DNA of 30,413 nt from Syntrophomonas sp. UBA4911 (GTDB lineage Bacteria; Bacillota; Syntrophomonadia; Syntrophomonadales; Syntrophomonadaceae): positions 17,917 to 48,329 of the forward strand of contig DHCD01000047.1 of the NCBI GenBank assembly GCA_002398105.1, written 5' to 3'. Positions within the stretch are counted from its first letter, which is position 1. Each line of letters opens with the position of its first letter. The notes beneath the pieces were generated by a model that saw nothing but the letters and a program-made list of their open reading frames with translations, was not told the DNA's origin and ran no database searches. The position numbers and the translations under genes were made by a program. Below, in pieces: positions 6,845-14,392 of this stretch.

Positions 6845-8791
6845 ATGATCACAGGAAAATACCTGGTCGCCGTAAGCATCTGGCTTCCGGTGGCGGCAGC
6901 CTTGCTGTGCTGGCTGGGGCAAAGCTATAGCCTGAGAAATATAGTTTCATACCTGACCGGCATCATATTGGCTGTATGTGCCCTCGGACTTTTCTTAAGC
7001 GGGCCCTTTGACTATCAGCCCGGGGAAATCTGGGGCCTGTCCTGGAATACGGCCATAAGCGCGGCGGATTTCGCCCTGCTGGCCTTGATCCTGTACATAG
7101 GGTGGCGGCAACGTCATAAGTTGATCATCATATTGGCAGCTATTCAAGCCCTGCTGCTGATCTGCTTCGATTTCGGCCTGGGAGGGTCAGAAATTGAGCC
7201 GGTTCCGGCCTTTGCCGTTGATCATCTGGCTATAATAATGGCTCTGATAATCAATATAGTAGGCTCGCTGATCTGTATATACGGAGTAAAGTATATTGCC
7301 GAACATGAAGAACAGCATCCGGTAGCTAAAAGCAGGCAGCCCCGCTTCATGTTCTGGCTGATCATCTTTCTCGGGGCTATGAACGGTCTGGTCTTTGCCA
7401 ACAATCTGTACTGGATGTATTTCTTTTGGGAAGTCACTACTTTCTGTTCCTTTCAGTTGATTGGGCATGACCAAAGCGACGAAGCCATAGGGAACGCCTG
7501 CCGGGCTTTGTGGATGAACAGCCTGGGGGGCGCGGCTTTTGCCCTGGGCTTGGTCATCCTGCTCCGCTATGGGGGTGGGGATTATCTGTCAATGCAATAC
7601 TTATTAAGCCATCACACTGCGGCGGGAGCAACCGGAGCCATATTACTTGCCGTATCCATGCTGGTCCTGGCCGGGATGACCAAATCAGCCCAGCTGCCTT
7701 TCCAAAGCTGGCTCCTGGGAGCCATGGTGGCGCCTACCCCGGTATCGGCTCTGCTGCATTCCAGCACCATGGTGAAAGCAGGGGTGTATTTGATTCTGAG
7801 GCTGGCGCCGGTTTACGCCGGCACCTATTTAAGCAGCATGACCGCAATAGCCGGCGCTTTCACCTTCCTGGCCGCATCAGTGCTGGCGATCAGCCAGTCC
7901 AACGCTAAACGGGTCCTGGCTTATTCCACCGTAGCCAATCTCGGGCTGATTATTGCCTGTGCCGGAATCAACACCCCGACGGCGATAAGCGCCGCCATCG
8001 TGCTGATTATTTTCCATGCCGTGTCCAAGGGTCTGCTGTTCTTGTGCACCGGGTATGTGGAACACGAGATCGGCAGCCGGGATATTGAAGCTATGGAAGG
8101 GCTGGCGGATCGGCTGCCGGCTGCCGCCACTATTTTTACCATCGGTATAATAAGCATGTTTCTGCCTCCCTTTGGCATGCTGGTAGGCAAATGGGCGGCG
8201 ATTGAATCTGCCGCTCAATTGCCTCTGGCAGCCTTTTTGCTGGTTCTGGCCAGTGCAGTCACGGCTCTGTTCTGGCTCAAATGGCTGGGACGGATGCTGG
8301 AAGGACGGCCCGGAGCCATAGCGCAGAGGGAGATTATGGATAGCCACTATATAGCATCGCTGGGAGGGCTGACCGCAGCGGCAGTGCTGCTAAGTATCTT
8401 TATCGGTCCGGTGGTAAACAGTATGGTAACGCCGGCGGTTACGCAATATTACTTCAGCCCCGGTCTGGAAGCGAACCTGGAAACGATTGCCGCCGGTAGC
8501 GGCGGACTCTTTTCAGTATGGCCCCTGTTTATTCTGCTGGCTCTTATCGCCGTAGCAGCGGGATTCCTGTATCAGCCTCGCAAGGTTAAAAATCCTCCGG
8601 TGTATCTGTGCGGTGAAAATGCCGGGCTGCCGGAGTCAACGGTTTTCATGACCACCGGGGAAAACATGGGTGAAGTAAAGCTCTCCAACTATTATTTTAC
8701 CGGCTTCCTCAATGAGGCCCGCTGGAGCCGGGTGGTGAACCGCGTGGGCCTGATAATGATTCTTTTACTCCTGGGGGTGACGTTATGGTAA
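6845..8791 (+). CDS. echA: Ech hydrogenase subunit A (NuoL/MrpA-like ion-translocating membrane protein)
   Basis: A 648-residue, very hydrophobic, multi-pass protein of the NuoL/NuoM antiporter-like family, matching the usual EchA size. Family signatures are YWMYFFWEVTTF, carrying the conserved transmembrane glutamate, and KSAQLPFQSWLLGAM followed by PTPVSALLHSSTMVKAG, with the conserved lysine and histidine of the ion channel. It is expected to pump H+ or Na+ when ferredoxin and H2 are interconverted. The start is ATG 6845 after AAAGGGGTGG; the open frame extends upstream, but that part overlaps the ferredoxin in another frame and is not translated in my view. The 3' end overlaps echB by 7 nt. 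Confidence 0.93.
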   Translation: MITGKYLVAVSIWLPVAAALLCWLGQSYSLRNIVSYLTGIILAVCALGLFLSGPFDYQPGEIWGLSWNTAISAADFALLALILYIGWRQRHKLIIILAAIQALLLICFDFGLGGSEIEPVPAFAVDHLAIIMALIINIVGSLICIYGVKYIAEHEEQHPVAKSRQPRFMFWLIIFLGAMNGLVFANNLYWMYFFWEVTTFCSFQLIGHDQSDEAIGNACRALWMNSLGGAAFALGLVILLRYGGGDYLSMQYLLSHHTAAGATGAILLAVSMLVLAGMTKSAQLPFQSWLLGAMVAPTPVSALLHSSTMVKAGVYLILRLAPVYAGTYLSSMTAIAGAFTFLAASVLAISQSNAKRVLAYSTVANLGLIIACAGINTPTAISAAIVLIIFHAVSKGLLFLCTGYVEHEIGSRDIEAMEGLADRLPAAATIFTIGIISMFLPPFGMLVGKWAAIESAAQLPLAAFLLVLASAVTALFWLKWLGRMLEGRPGAIAQREIMDSHYIASLGGLTAAAVLLSIFIGPVVNSMVTPAVTQYYFSPGLEANLETIAAGSGGLFSVWPLFILLALIAVAAGFLYQPRKVKNPPVYLCGENAGLPESTVFMTTGENMGEVKLSNYYFTGFLNEARWSRVVNRVGLIMILLLLGVTLW

Positions 8792-9651
8792 AGGCATTGA
8801 TGGTTGTTTTGCTGGTGGTAATAATGGCCCCGCTGCTGGGCGGACTGCTGACCGGAATAGACCGGGTGCTGACGGCCAGAATGCAGGGGAGGGTAGGTCC
8901 GCCGGTGCTGCAGCCCTTTTATGACGTATTGAAACTCCTGGGCAAAGAGGCCCTGGCGGCCAACCGCAGACAGGTGGCCTGGGCCTTGGGCTACCTGGTT
9001 CTGATCATAGCCAGCCTGGCCCTCTTCTGCCTGGGCGGGGATTTGCTGATTATCGTATTTACCATGGCCTTTGCCGCCGGCAGCTTTGTGTTGGGCGGGT
9101 TCAGTGTCAGATCGCCTTACAGCCATATCGGCAGTCAGAGAGAACTGCTGCAGATGCTGGCCTATGAACCGGTGCTGATCCTGCTGGCCTTGGGGGTATA
9201 TCTGCAAACCGGCAGCTTTATGGTAAAAGACCTGTTTCATCAGTCCCAGCCCCTGTTGGCGTCCATGCCCCTGGTGTTTATCGCGCTGTTGATCGTATTG
9301 ACCATCAAGATAAGAAAATCGCCTTTTGACCTGGCTACTTCCCATCATGGGCACCAGGAACTGGTGAAAGGAATAACCACCGAATATTCCGGGCCATATC
9401 TGGCTTTGATTGAGGTGACCCACTGGTATGAACTGGTACTGCTGCTGGGACTGGCGGCCATGTTCTGGACTCACCCGCTGGGGGCGGGAATATTGCTGGC
9501 CCTGGCGGCGTTCTTTATTGAAATGGTGATAGACAACATCTGTGCCCGGCTGACCTGGAACTGGATGATTAAATTTACCTGGACCGGCGGCATCATTTTA
9601 TGCCTGATTAACCTGGGGGTCATTTGGGTGCTGCGGGCGGGAGGTGTGTAG
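8785..9651 (+). CDS. echB: Ech hydrogenase subunit B (NuoH-like membrane protein)
   Basis: A 288-residue multi-pass membrane protein of the NuoH/HycD family, the anchor between the hydrogenase arm and the ion-pumping arm. The cytoplasmic loop GRVGPPVLQPFYDVLKLLGK near the N-terminus is typical of the family, as is KIRKSPFDLATSHHGHQEL further on. It overlaps the end of echA (ATGGTAA) and is followed after one base by echC, indicating coupled translation. The length matches known EchB. Confidence 0.93.
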   Translation: MVKALMVVLLVVIMAPLLGGLLTGIDRVLTARMQGRVGPPVLQPFYDVLKLLGKEALAANRRQVAWALGYLVLIIASLALFCLGGDLLIIVFTMAFAAGSFVLGGFSVRSPYSHIGSQRELLQMLAYEPVLILLALGVYLQTGSFMVKDLFHQSQPLLASMPLVFIALLIVLTIKIRKSPFDLATSHHGHQELVKGITTEYSGPYLALIEVTHWYELVLLLGLAAMFWTHPLGAGILLALAAFFIEMVIDNICARLTWNWMIKFTWTGGIILCLINLGVIWVLRAGGV

Positions 9652-9652
9652 A

Positions 9653-10096
9653 ATGGAACTCATAAATAAATCACGGGTCAAATCGCCCTGGCTTTTACAT
9701 TATGACGGCAGCAGCTGCAACGGCTGCGATATAGAAGTTCTGGCCTGTTTGACCCCAATATATGATGTGGAGCGTTTTGGCATTATCAATACCGGCAATC
9801 CCAAACATGCCGATATACTGCTGATCACCGGCGGGGTAAATAAAAAAGCGGCGCGGGTGGTCAAAAATCTGTATGAGCAGATGCCGGAGCCCAAAGTGGT
9901 GGTGGCAGTAGGAGTGTGCGCCTGCAGCGGCGGAGTGTTTCATGACTGCTACAACATTCTGGGCGGAATTGACCGGGTGATACCGGTAGATGTCTACGTA
10001 CCCGGATGTGCGGCCCGGCCGGAAGCGATAATAGACGGAGTGGTGCGGGCCTTGCAAGTCTTAGCAGCCAAAACAGACAAGGAGGCGGTCGTATGA
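9653..10096 (+). CDS. echC: Ech hydrogenase small subunit C (NuoB-like)
   Basis: A 147-residue soluble subunit carrying the proximal [4Fe-4S] cluster next to the NiFe site. Ligands can be read as C22 and C25 (SSCNGCD), C89 (VCACSGG) and C119 (VPGCAARPEA), the pattern of group 4 [NiFe] hydrogenase small subunits. ATG 9653 is preferred over an in-frame GTG at 9644 because GGGAGG lies at a suitable distance. Its TGA overlaps the echD start as ATGA. Confidence 0.93.
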   Translation: MELINKSRVKSPWLLHYDGSSCNGCDIEVLACLTPIYDVERFGIINTGNPKHADILLITGGVNKKAARVVKNLYEQMPEPKVVVAVGVCACSGGVFHDCYNILGGIDRVIPVDVYVPGCAARPEAIIDGVVRALQVLAAKTDKEAVV

Positions 10097-10473
10097 AGGT
10101 AGATACGATAAAAACCAGCCCGGAAGCCATAGTAGCCTCGGCGCAGAAGTACTTTGACGACGGCTGCCGGCTGGTGGCAGCCACCTGTGTTGAGGAAGGG
10201 GAAGAGCTGCGCGTGATTTACAGCTTTGACCGGGAACTCTCGCTGGAAAACCTGGAAATCAGTACACCGCGGGAAAAAGCCATTCCCAGCCTTACCGGTG
10301 TTTATGCCTGCGCTTTTCTGATTGAAAATGAGATGAAAGAGCTCTTCGGCTTAGAGATTGATGGTCTGTCCCTTGATCTGGGAGGCAGAATGTACCTGGT
10401 GGATGGGGCCGAACCGGCGCCTATGGCCGACCATAACAAGCCGAAGGCAAAGGAGGATGAGAAAATTGGGTAG
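10093..10473 (+). CDS. echD: Ech hydrogenase subunit D (NuoC-like)
   Basis: A 126-residue protein of the NuoC/30-kDa family, required for the hydrogenase module but without cofactor ligands. The conserved stretch IENEMKELFGLEIDGL is characteristic. ATG 10093 overlaps the echC stop and follows AGGAGGCGG; the frame is open further upstream but inside echC. The C-terminal tail rich in K, E and D is variable in the family. Confidence 0.88.
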   Translation: MKVDTIKTSPEAIVASAQKYFDDGCRLVAATCVEEGEELRVIYSFDRELSLENLEISTPREKAIPSLTGVYACAFLIENEMKELFGLEIDGLSLDLGGRMYLVDGAEPAPMADHNKPKAKEDEKIG

Positions 10474-11542
10474 AATCACCGCTCCATTTGGCCCGCAACA
10501 CCCGGTTCTGCCGGAGCCTCTGCATTTAAATATCACCTATGAAGACGAAAAGGTGGTAGGCCTGTCCCCGGCCATCGGCTATGTACACCGCGGTCTGGAA
10601 AAAACGGCGGAAAAAAAAGAATATCCGGAAAACGTGTTTTTGGTGGAGAGAGTGTGCGGAATCTGCAGCTTTATGCACGCCATGACCTACTGTATGGGGA
10701 TAGAGGAGCTGATGGGGATAGAGATTCCGCCTCGGGCCCAATACCTGCGGGTATTTTACAGTGAAATCAGCCGTCTTCACAGCCACTTGCTGTGGCTGGG
10801 GCTGTTTGCCGACGCCTTCGGCTTTGAAAACCTGTTTATGCAATATTGGGCGGCCCGGGAAAAAATCCTTGATCTGATGGAATTGACCGGAGGCCAGAGG
10901 GTAATTTTGTCCTCCTGCGCCATTGGTGGGATCCGGCGCGATTTGAATGCCGAGCAGATCGACACGGCCCAAGGCGTGCTGATGCAGACGGAAGAAGAAT
11001 TAAAGCGCATCAATCCCGTGATGCTCAATGCTTATACGGTCAAGCAGAGGACGGTGGGCAAAGGGATGTTGTCCCGCGAGGATGCCCTGCTTTACGGAGC
11101 GGTGGGACCGATGCTGCGCGCCAGCGGAGTAGCCCAGGACCTGCGCCAGACCGGATATGCCGCTTACCGGGAGCTGGGTTTTGCCCCGGTGGTGGAAACG
11201 GACGGCGACAGCTATGCCCGTGCCCTGGTACGGGTCAGAGAGACCTGCCAGTCCATTGAACTGGCAAGGAAGGCCTTGGAACGCTTGCCGGAAGGAGAAG
11301 CCGCCGTTAAGGTCAAGGGTAATCCCGATGGTGAAACCATGCAAAGAGTGGAGCAGCCCCGGGGCGAACTGCTGTACTATATTAAGGGCAACGGCAGCAA
11401 AAACCTGGAAAGACTCCGGATACGAACCCCAACCTTTGCCAATATCCCCTCCCTTCTGAAGATGCTGCCCGGTTGTGAAATGGCTGATGTTCCGGTAATT
11501 GTCCTTTCCATTGACCCGTGTATAAGCTGTACGGAAAGATAA
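10466..11542 (+). CDS. echE: Ech [NiFe] hydrogenase large subunit E (catalytic)
   Basis: A 358-residue NuoD-like catalytic subunit. Both NiFe-binding motifs are intact: RVCGIC with C64 and C67, and DPCISC with C352 and C355. It is therefore a genuine hydrogenase and not a NiFe-less complex I relative. The protein ends three residues after the last cysteine (TER), so there is no C-terminal maturation peptide, as known for Ech-type enzymes. The start is uncertain: TTG 10466 lies about 9 nt after AAAGGAGG, whereas ATG 10457 touches the ribosome site. Either way it overlaps echD. No hyp maturation genes are in the window. Confidence 0.95.
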   Translation: MGRITAPFGPQHPVLPEPLHLNITYEDEKVVGLSPAIGYVHRGLEKTAEKKEYPENVFLVERVCGICSFMHAMTYCMGIEELMGIEIPPRAQYLRVFYSEISRLHSHLLWLGLFADAFGFENLFMQYWAAREKILDLMELTGGQRVILSSCAIGGIRRDLNAEQIDTAQGVLMQTEEELKRINPVMLNAYTVKQRTVGKGMLSREDALLYGAVGPMLRASGVAQDLRQTGYAAYRELGFAPVVETDGDSYARALVRVRETCQSIELARKALERLPEGEAAVKVKGNPDGETMQRVEQPRGELLYYIKGNGSKNLERLRIRTPTFANIPSLLKMLPGCEMADVPVIVLSIDPCISCTER

Positions 11543-11557
11543 AGGAGGGCAGATCAA

Positions 11558-11908
11558 ATGGCGAAAATGATTTCCACGGTGATGAGCAATCTTACCCACT
11601 GTCCTAAAACCAGGTTGTACCCCCTGGAAGAGCGGCAGTTGCCGCCCGGCACCCGCGGTCAGATCGAATTCGACATGACCAAATGCATATTCTGCAGCCT
11701 GTGCGCTAAACGCTGCCCGGCCGATGCTATCACAGTCGATCGTAAAGGAAAAACCCTGGTTTTTAACCCCTTTCGCTGTATTATTTGTGAATCCTGTCTG
11801 GAAGGATGCCCTAAGGATGCTATTTCCTTGTTTTCACATTGGCGGGCGCCGGTTACGGCCTTGTATGAGCAGAAATATCAGCCCGAACCAGGGCAGGCAG
11901 GGGATTGA
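11558..11908 (+). CDS. echF: Ech hydrogenase subunit F (NuoI-like 2[4Fe-4S] ferredoxin subunit)
   Basis: A 116-residue polyferredoxin subunit that passes electrons between soluble ferredoxin and the EchC cluster. Two motifs are seen, CIFCSLCAKRCP and CIICESCLEGCP. AAAGGAGGG precedes ATG 11558. It completes the canonical echABCDEF order. No terminator is obvious after it; the inverted-repeat region begins 6 nt past the stop. Confidence 0.92.
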   Translation: MAKMISTVMSNLTHCPKTRLYPLEERQLPPGTRGQIEFDMTKCIFCSLCAKRCPADAITVDRKGKTLVFNPFRCIICESCLEGCPKDAISLFSHWRAPVTALYEQKYQPEPGQAGD

Positions 11909-11914
11909 TATTGA

Positions 11915-12289
11915 CCAGGAACGGTTCGAGACGGCTGAAGAAGTCTATCCGGGGTAAACGGGTATGTATAAATAACTTGCGCCCAGTCTATGCATGGACA
12001 ACATCAACTGCTTGTCGATTGTCTCCAGGGGTACAGCGCCAATTCGCATCCGTGCTCAGTGGCGCTCTCGCGACCTTAATAGCGACCGTAGGTAGCATCA
12101 GTGTGCCCTATGGGTACGGCGTCCGTGCCGCTCGCCCCCTTCCGCCAATAGCCTTCGCAGGATGTTGTTACCCATGCTCCGCCAACGGTCGCCAGTATAT
12201 TTATACATACCCTGGCACAATTTTTGGTACTTTTTCAGTAGTCTAGAACGGTTCTTCCGTGCTTCTGCCCCGAGAGAACCGTTCCCTGG
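11915..12289 (+). repeat. Nested inverted-repeat element; putative large structured RNA or miniature mobile element
   Basis: The outer ends are near-perfect inverted repeats: CCAGGAACGGTTC (11915-11927) and GAACCGTTCCCTGG (12276-12289). Inside, GGGTATGTATAAATA (11960-11974) is perfectly complementary to 12198-12212. Pairing continues inward: imperfectly through ACTTGCGCCC, then GCATGGACAACATC (11992-12005) with 12161-12168 and 12172-12177, CTGC with 12157-12160, and AGGGG (12027-12031) with 12136-12140. Local hairpins are GGTACGG/CCGTGCC (12113-12129), containing a G-U pair on the plus strand, and AGCGCCA/TGGCGCT (12035-12066). GAACGGTTCT also recurs at 12246-12255 and pairs with 12275-12284. 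Open frames here look unlike proteins. I cannot assign a family. A plus-strand GCGACCGTAGGT (12082-12093) resembles, from memory, HEARO/IscB omega RNA. Confidence 0.6.
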
Positions 12290-12292
12290 CAC

Positions 12293-12321
12293 TTGACTTG
12301 ACCGATGAATTTGCCTATTCT
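12293..12321 (+). promoter_or_regulatory. Sigma-A promoter of the CDGSH gene
   Basis: TTGACT (12293-12298) and TATTCT (12316-12321) are 17 nt apart. The promoter starts right at the right-hand end of the inverted-repeat element, and the transcript would have a leader of about 130 nt before the TTG start at 12461. I see nothing recognisable in 12330-12440 beyond a short TACCTT/AAGGTA pairing. Confidence 0.6.
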
Positions 12322-12460
12322 TAAATCAGTCGATATATAGGGGATATACTGGTCGGAACTGTGGTGGAATCAGGGCCCTTATACCTTAAGCCGGCATACC
12401 CCCAAGGTACGTGGATAGGCATGTGCTATCATGTGGTAAAGAGAACGGGAGGCGGTAATT

Positions 12461-12961
12461 TTGGGTAATCAAGACCCGAAAAATCAGGCGGGGACGCCTG
12501 AAGACATCCTTAAAGAATATGCGACGGAAGATCTTATTGTCTACTGGAAGCCCAAGCTATGCGCTCACCCCGGCTTCTGCTGGAAAGGATTGCCCCAGGT
12601 ATTCAACCCCAGAAAAAGACCCTGGGTCGATATGCAGGCCGCCAGTCCGGAAGAGATAATAAACACAATAAACACCTGTCCTACCGGTGCCCTAACCTAT
12701 GCTTTGCCGGAAGGTTCCAAAGTTGATCCCCAGAAGGCCCAAGGCCCGGGATGGGTCAATTACCGGAAAGGTGAACCGGCCATAACCCGGATAAAAATGC
12801 TTAAAAACGGCCCCCTTATGGTTGAGGGACCTACCGAGATCTATGACACCGAGAGAAAACTTATTAAGCAATATCATCAATTCGCCCTTTGCCGTTGCGG
12901 CTTCAGCTCCAACAAGCCGTTTTGCGACGGCGCTCACATCCGGCAAGGCTGGAAGGATTAA
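12461..12961 (+). CDS. CDGSH iron-sulfur protein with N-terminal divergent ferredoxin-like (Fer4_19) domain
   Basis: A 166-residue protein with two iron-sulfur modules. Residues 25-80 (C34, C40, C73 in CPTGAL) resemble the divergent Fer4_19 domain. The C-terminus has a full mitoNEET-type CDGSH motif, CRCGFSSNKPFCDGAH, with ligands C144, C146, C155 and H159 for a [2Fe-2S] cluster. Function in bacteria is poorly known; redox or Fe-S handling is likely. It starts with TTG, 8 nt after GGGAGG, and has its own promoter, so it is probably not part of the ech operon. It is followed immediately by a terminator. Confidence 0.88.
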   Translation: MGNQDPKNQAGTPEDILKEYATEDLIVYWKPKLCAHPGFCWKGLPQVFNPRKRPWVDMQAASPEEIINTINTCPTGALTYALPEGSKVDPQKAQGPGWVNYRKGEPAITRIKMLKNGPLMVEGPTEIYDTERKLIKQYHQFALCRCGFSSNKPFCDGAHIRQGWKD

Positions 12962-12993
12962 AGATACCGTTAAAGTCAATCTTTAGCTTTTTT
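12959..12993 (+). terminator. Terminator after the CDGSH gene
   Basis: TAAAGAT (12959-12965, including the stop codon) pairs with ATCTTTA (12979-12985), followed by GCTTTTTTAATTTTT. It separates the CDGSH gene from the convergent slipin gene. The stem is AT-rich, so efficiency is uncertain. Confidence 0.55.
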
Positions 12994-13756
12994 AATTTTT
13001 ACCCAATTCCGGCAGCAGTTCTCTTATTTCCATGGGCAAAGGGAAGAGAATGGTCGTATTTTGGGTGTTGGAAAGCTCGGAAAGGGAGCGCAGCATACGA
13101 ACGGTCAATGCTCCCGGACTTTTAATCAAAATGTCGGCGGCATTAGCCAGTTCTTCAGCCGCCTGGCGTTCTCCCTCAGCTTGAATCACGGCTGAACGGC
13201 GGATACGCTCAGCCTCGGCTTGGCGGGCTATAGCCCGATGCATTTCCTGGGGAAGAGTCACATCTTTTATTTCCACTGCAGTTACTTTGATTCCCCAGGG
13301 GTCGGTGGCATCGTCGACGATTTGCTGGATGGTTTCATTGAGTTTGTCTCTCTGAGATAAGAGTTCATCCAGGTCTGCAGTACCGGTTACACTGCGCAGG
13401 GTGGTTTGCGCCAACTGGTTGGTCGCTTCATGGAAGCGTTCAACATTGACCACCGCTTTATCCGCTTCCACCACCCGGTAGTAAAGGACGGCATTTACTT
13501 TGCATGTTACATTGTCCCGGGTGATTACCTCTTGGGGCGGTACGTCGAAAACAATTGTGCGCAGAGACATGCGTACATAGCGATCAACAAAGGGGATTAA
13601 AAAAACCAGCCCCGGCCCGCGAACCCCGACTAACCTTCCCAGCCGAAATAATACTGCGCGTTCGTATTCGGCCAGGATTTTCACCGACATGCTCAGAATA
13701 ATAACGAGAACCAGTATAATCGCCAACCAATTAAGGAACCCCACCGGATTTTCCAT
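12992..13756 (-). CDS. Slipin / stomatin-like SPFH-domain membrane protein
   Basis: A 254-residue protein with one N-terminal membrane segment (about residues 8-28) followed by an SPFH/band-7 domain; YERAVLFRLGRLVG and GPGLVFLIPFVDR are typical of slipins. A charged, probably coiled-coil region (QAEAERIRRSAVIQAEGERQ) follows near residues 185-215. Such proteins form membrane-bound oligomers in microdomains. It is downstream of, and apparently co-transcribed with, an NfeD-like gene, a pairing widespread in bacteria and archaea. AAGGAGGAAT precedes the start. No link to the redox genes is visible. Confidence 0.92.
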   Translation of the reverse strand: MENPVGFLNWLAIILVLVIILSMSVKILAEYERAVLFRLGRLVGVRGPGLVFLIPFVDRYVRMSLRTIVFDVPPQEVITRDNVTCKVNAVLYYRVVEADKAVVNVERFHEATNQLAQTTLRSVTGTADLDELLSQRDKLNETIQQIVDDATDPWGIKVTAVEIKDVTLPQEMHRAIARQAEAERIRRSAVIQAEGERQAAEELANAADILIKSPGALTVRMLRSLSELSNTQNTTILFPLPMEIRELLPELGKN

Positions 13757-13782
13757 TAATATTCCTCCTTAAAATTTATTCA

Positions 13783-14139
13783 TTAATCCGGGTCCTGCAC
13801 CGGCTCAACCAGGAGATTCATGCCTTCCTTTTTAACAATCCGGACTTCGCTCCCGGCAGCTATGGCCTGCCGATCCACAGATCGGGCCCGCCAGATTTCC
13901 CCGTTTACTTTTACCAAACCCCGGGGTTGCAGAGACTGCACCACGACTCCCACGCGGTCAGCAAATTCCATGACCCCATGTATAGGTAAAATGCGGCGCA
14001 GTTGCCAAATCACCACCAATAGAATAAACAAAAAAATCACACCGATCACTTCCAGGCTGATAACGGTAAAAGGAGATAACGGAAACCAGGAAAATGTCGC
14101 CCAATATTCCAGCAGAGAAAATGTCATTCCTAAGATCAT
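13783..14139 (-). CDS. NfeD-like membrane protein (short form)
   Basis: A 118-residue protein with a hydrophobic segment near residues 22-45 and a C-terminal OB-fold NfeD domain (GVVVQSLQPRGLVKVNGEIWRARS pattern). It lacks the N-terminal ClpP-like protease domain of long NfeD. It lies 26 nt upstream of the slipin gene on the same strand, matching the known nfeD-slipin operon. The ribosome site AGGAGGAATC precedes ATG 14139. It is divergent from the sigma-54 activator gene. Confidence 0.85.
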   Translation of the reverse strand: MILGMTFSLLEYWATFSWFPLSPFTVISLEVIGVIFLFILLVVIWQLRRILPIHGVMEFADRVGVVVQSLQPRGLVKVNGEIWRARSVDRQAIAAGSEVRIVKKEGMNLLVEPVQDPD

Positions 14140-14316
14140 TGCCGATTCCTCCTAAGTTGGGAAGGTCTATGCTTTTATTAAAATTATCGTCTTACAGTGA
14201 ATGACAACGAAAATCAAGGCGGAAAATAAATAATTCTTTATTAGTATAAACAGCTATACCACTAGTCTATACAAAGTACACCAAAAGGCTTTATTTTTGA
14301 ATAATTAATCTCTATA

Positions 14317-14345
14317 TTGATTATGTAGCGGATAAAATATATAAA
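14317..14345 (+). promoter_or_regulatory. Sigma-A promoter of the first sigma-54 activator gene
   Basis: TTGATT (14317-14322) and TATAAA (14340-14345) are separated by 17 nt. The intergenic region 14140-14392 is AT-rich, in contrast to the genes around it. No clear promoter for the divergent nfeD-slipin pair was found. Confidence 0.5.
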
Positions 14346-14392
14346 TGTAGTATAAGCTTTGCACTAAGATGTTAGATTTGAGGGATAATTTT

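Noticed and set aside
8692..9474. 260-codon minus-strand open frame
   Set aside because: It is antisense to echB; the glutamine- and histidine-rich composition is typical of reversed membrane-protein codons.
11905..12246. 113-codon plus-strand open frame after echF
   Set aside because: Starts at a TTG inside the echF stop region without a ribosome site, has no recognisable protein features, and lies across the inverted-repeat structure.
12098..12292. 64-codon minus-strand frame with a basic, transposase-like look
   Set aside because: No ribosome site or family motif; the basic composition is explained by the structured, GC-rich repeat sequence.
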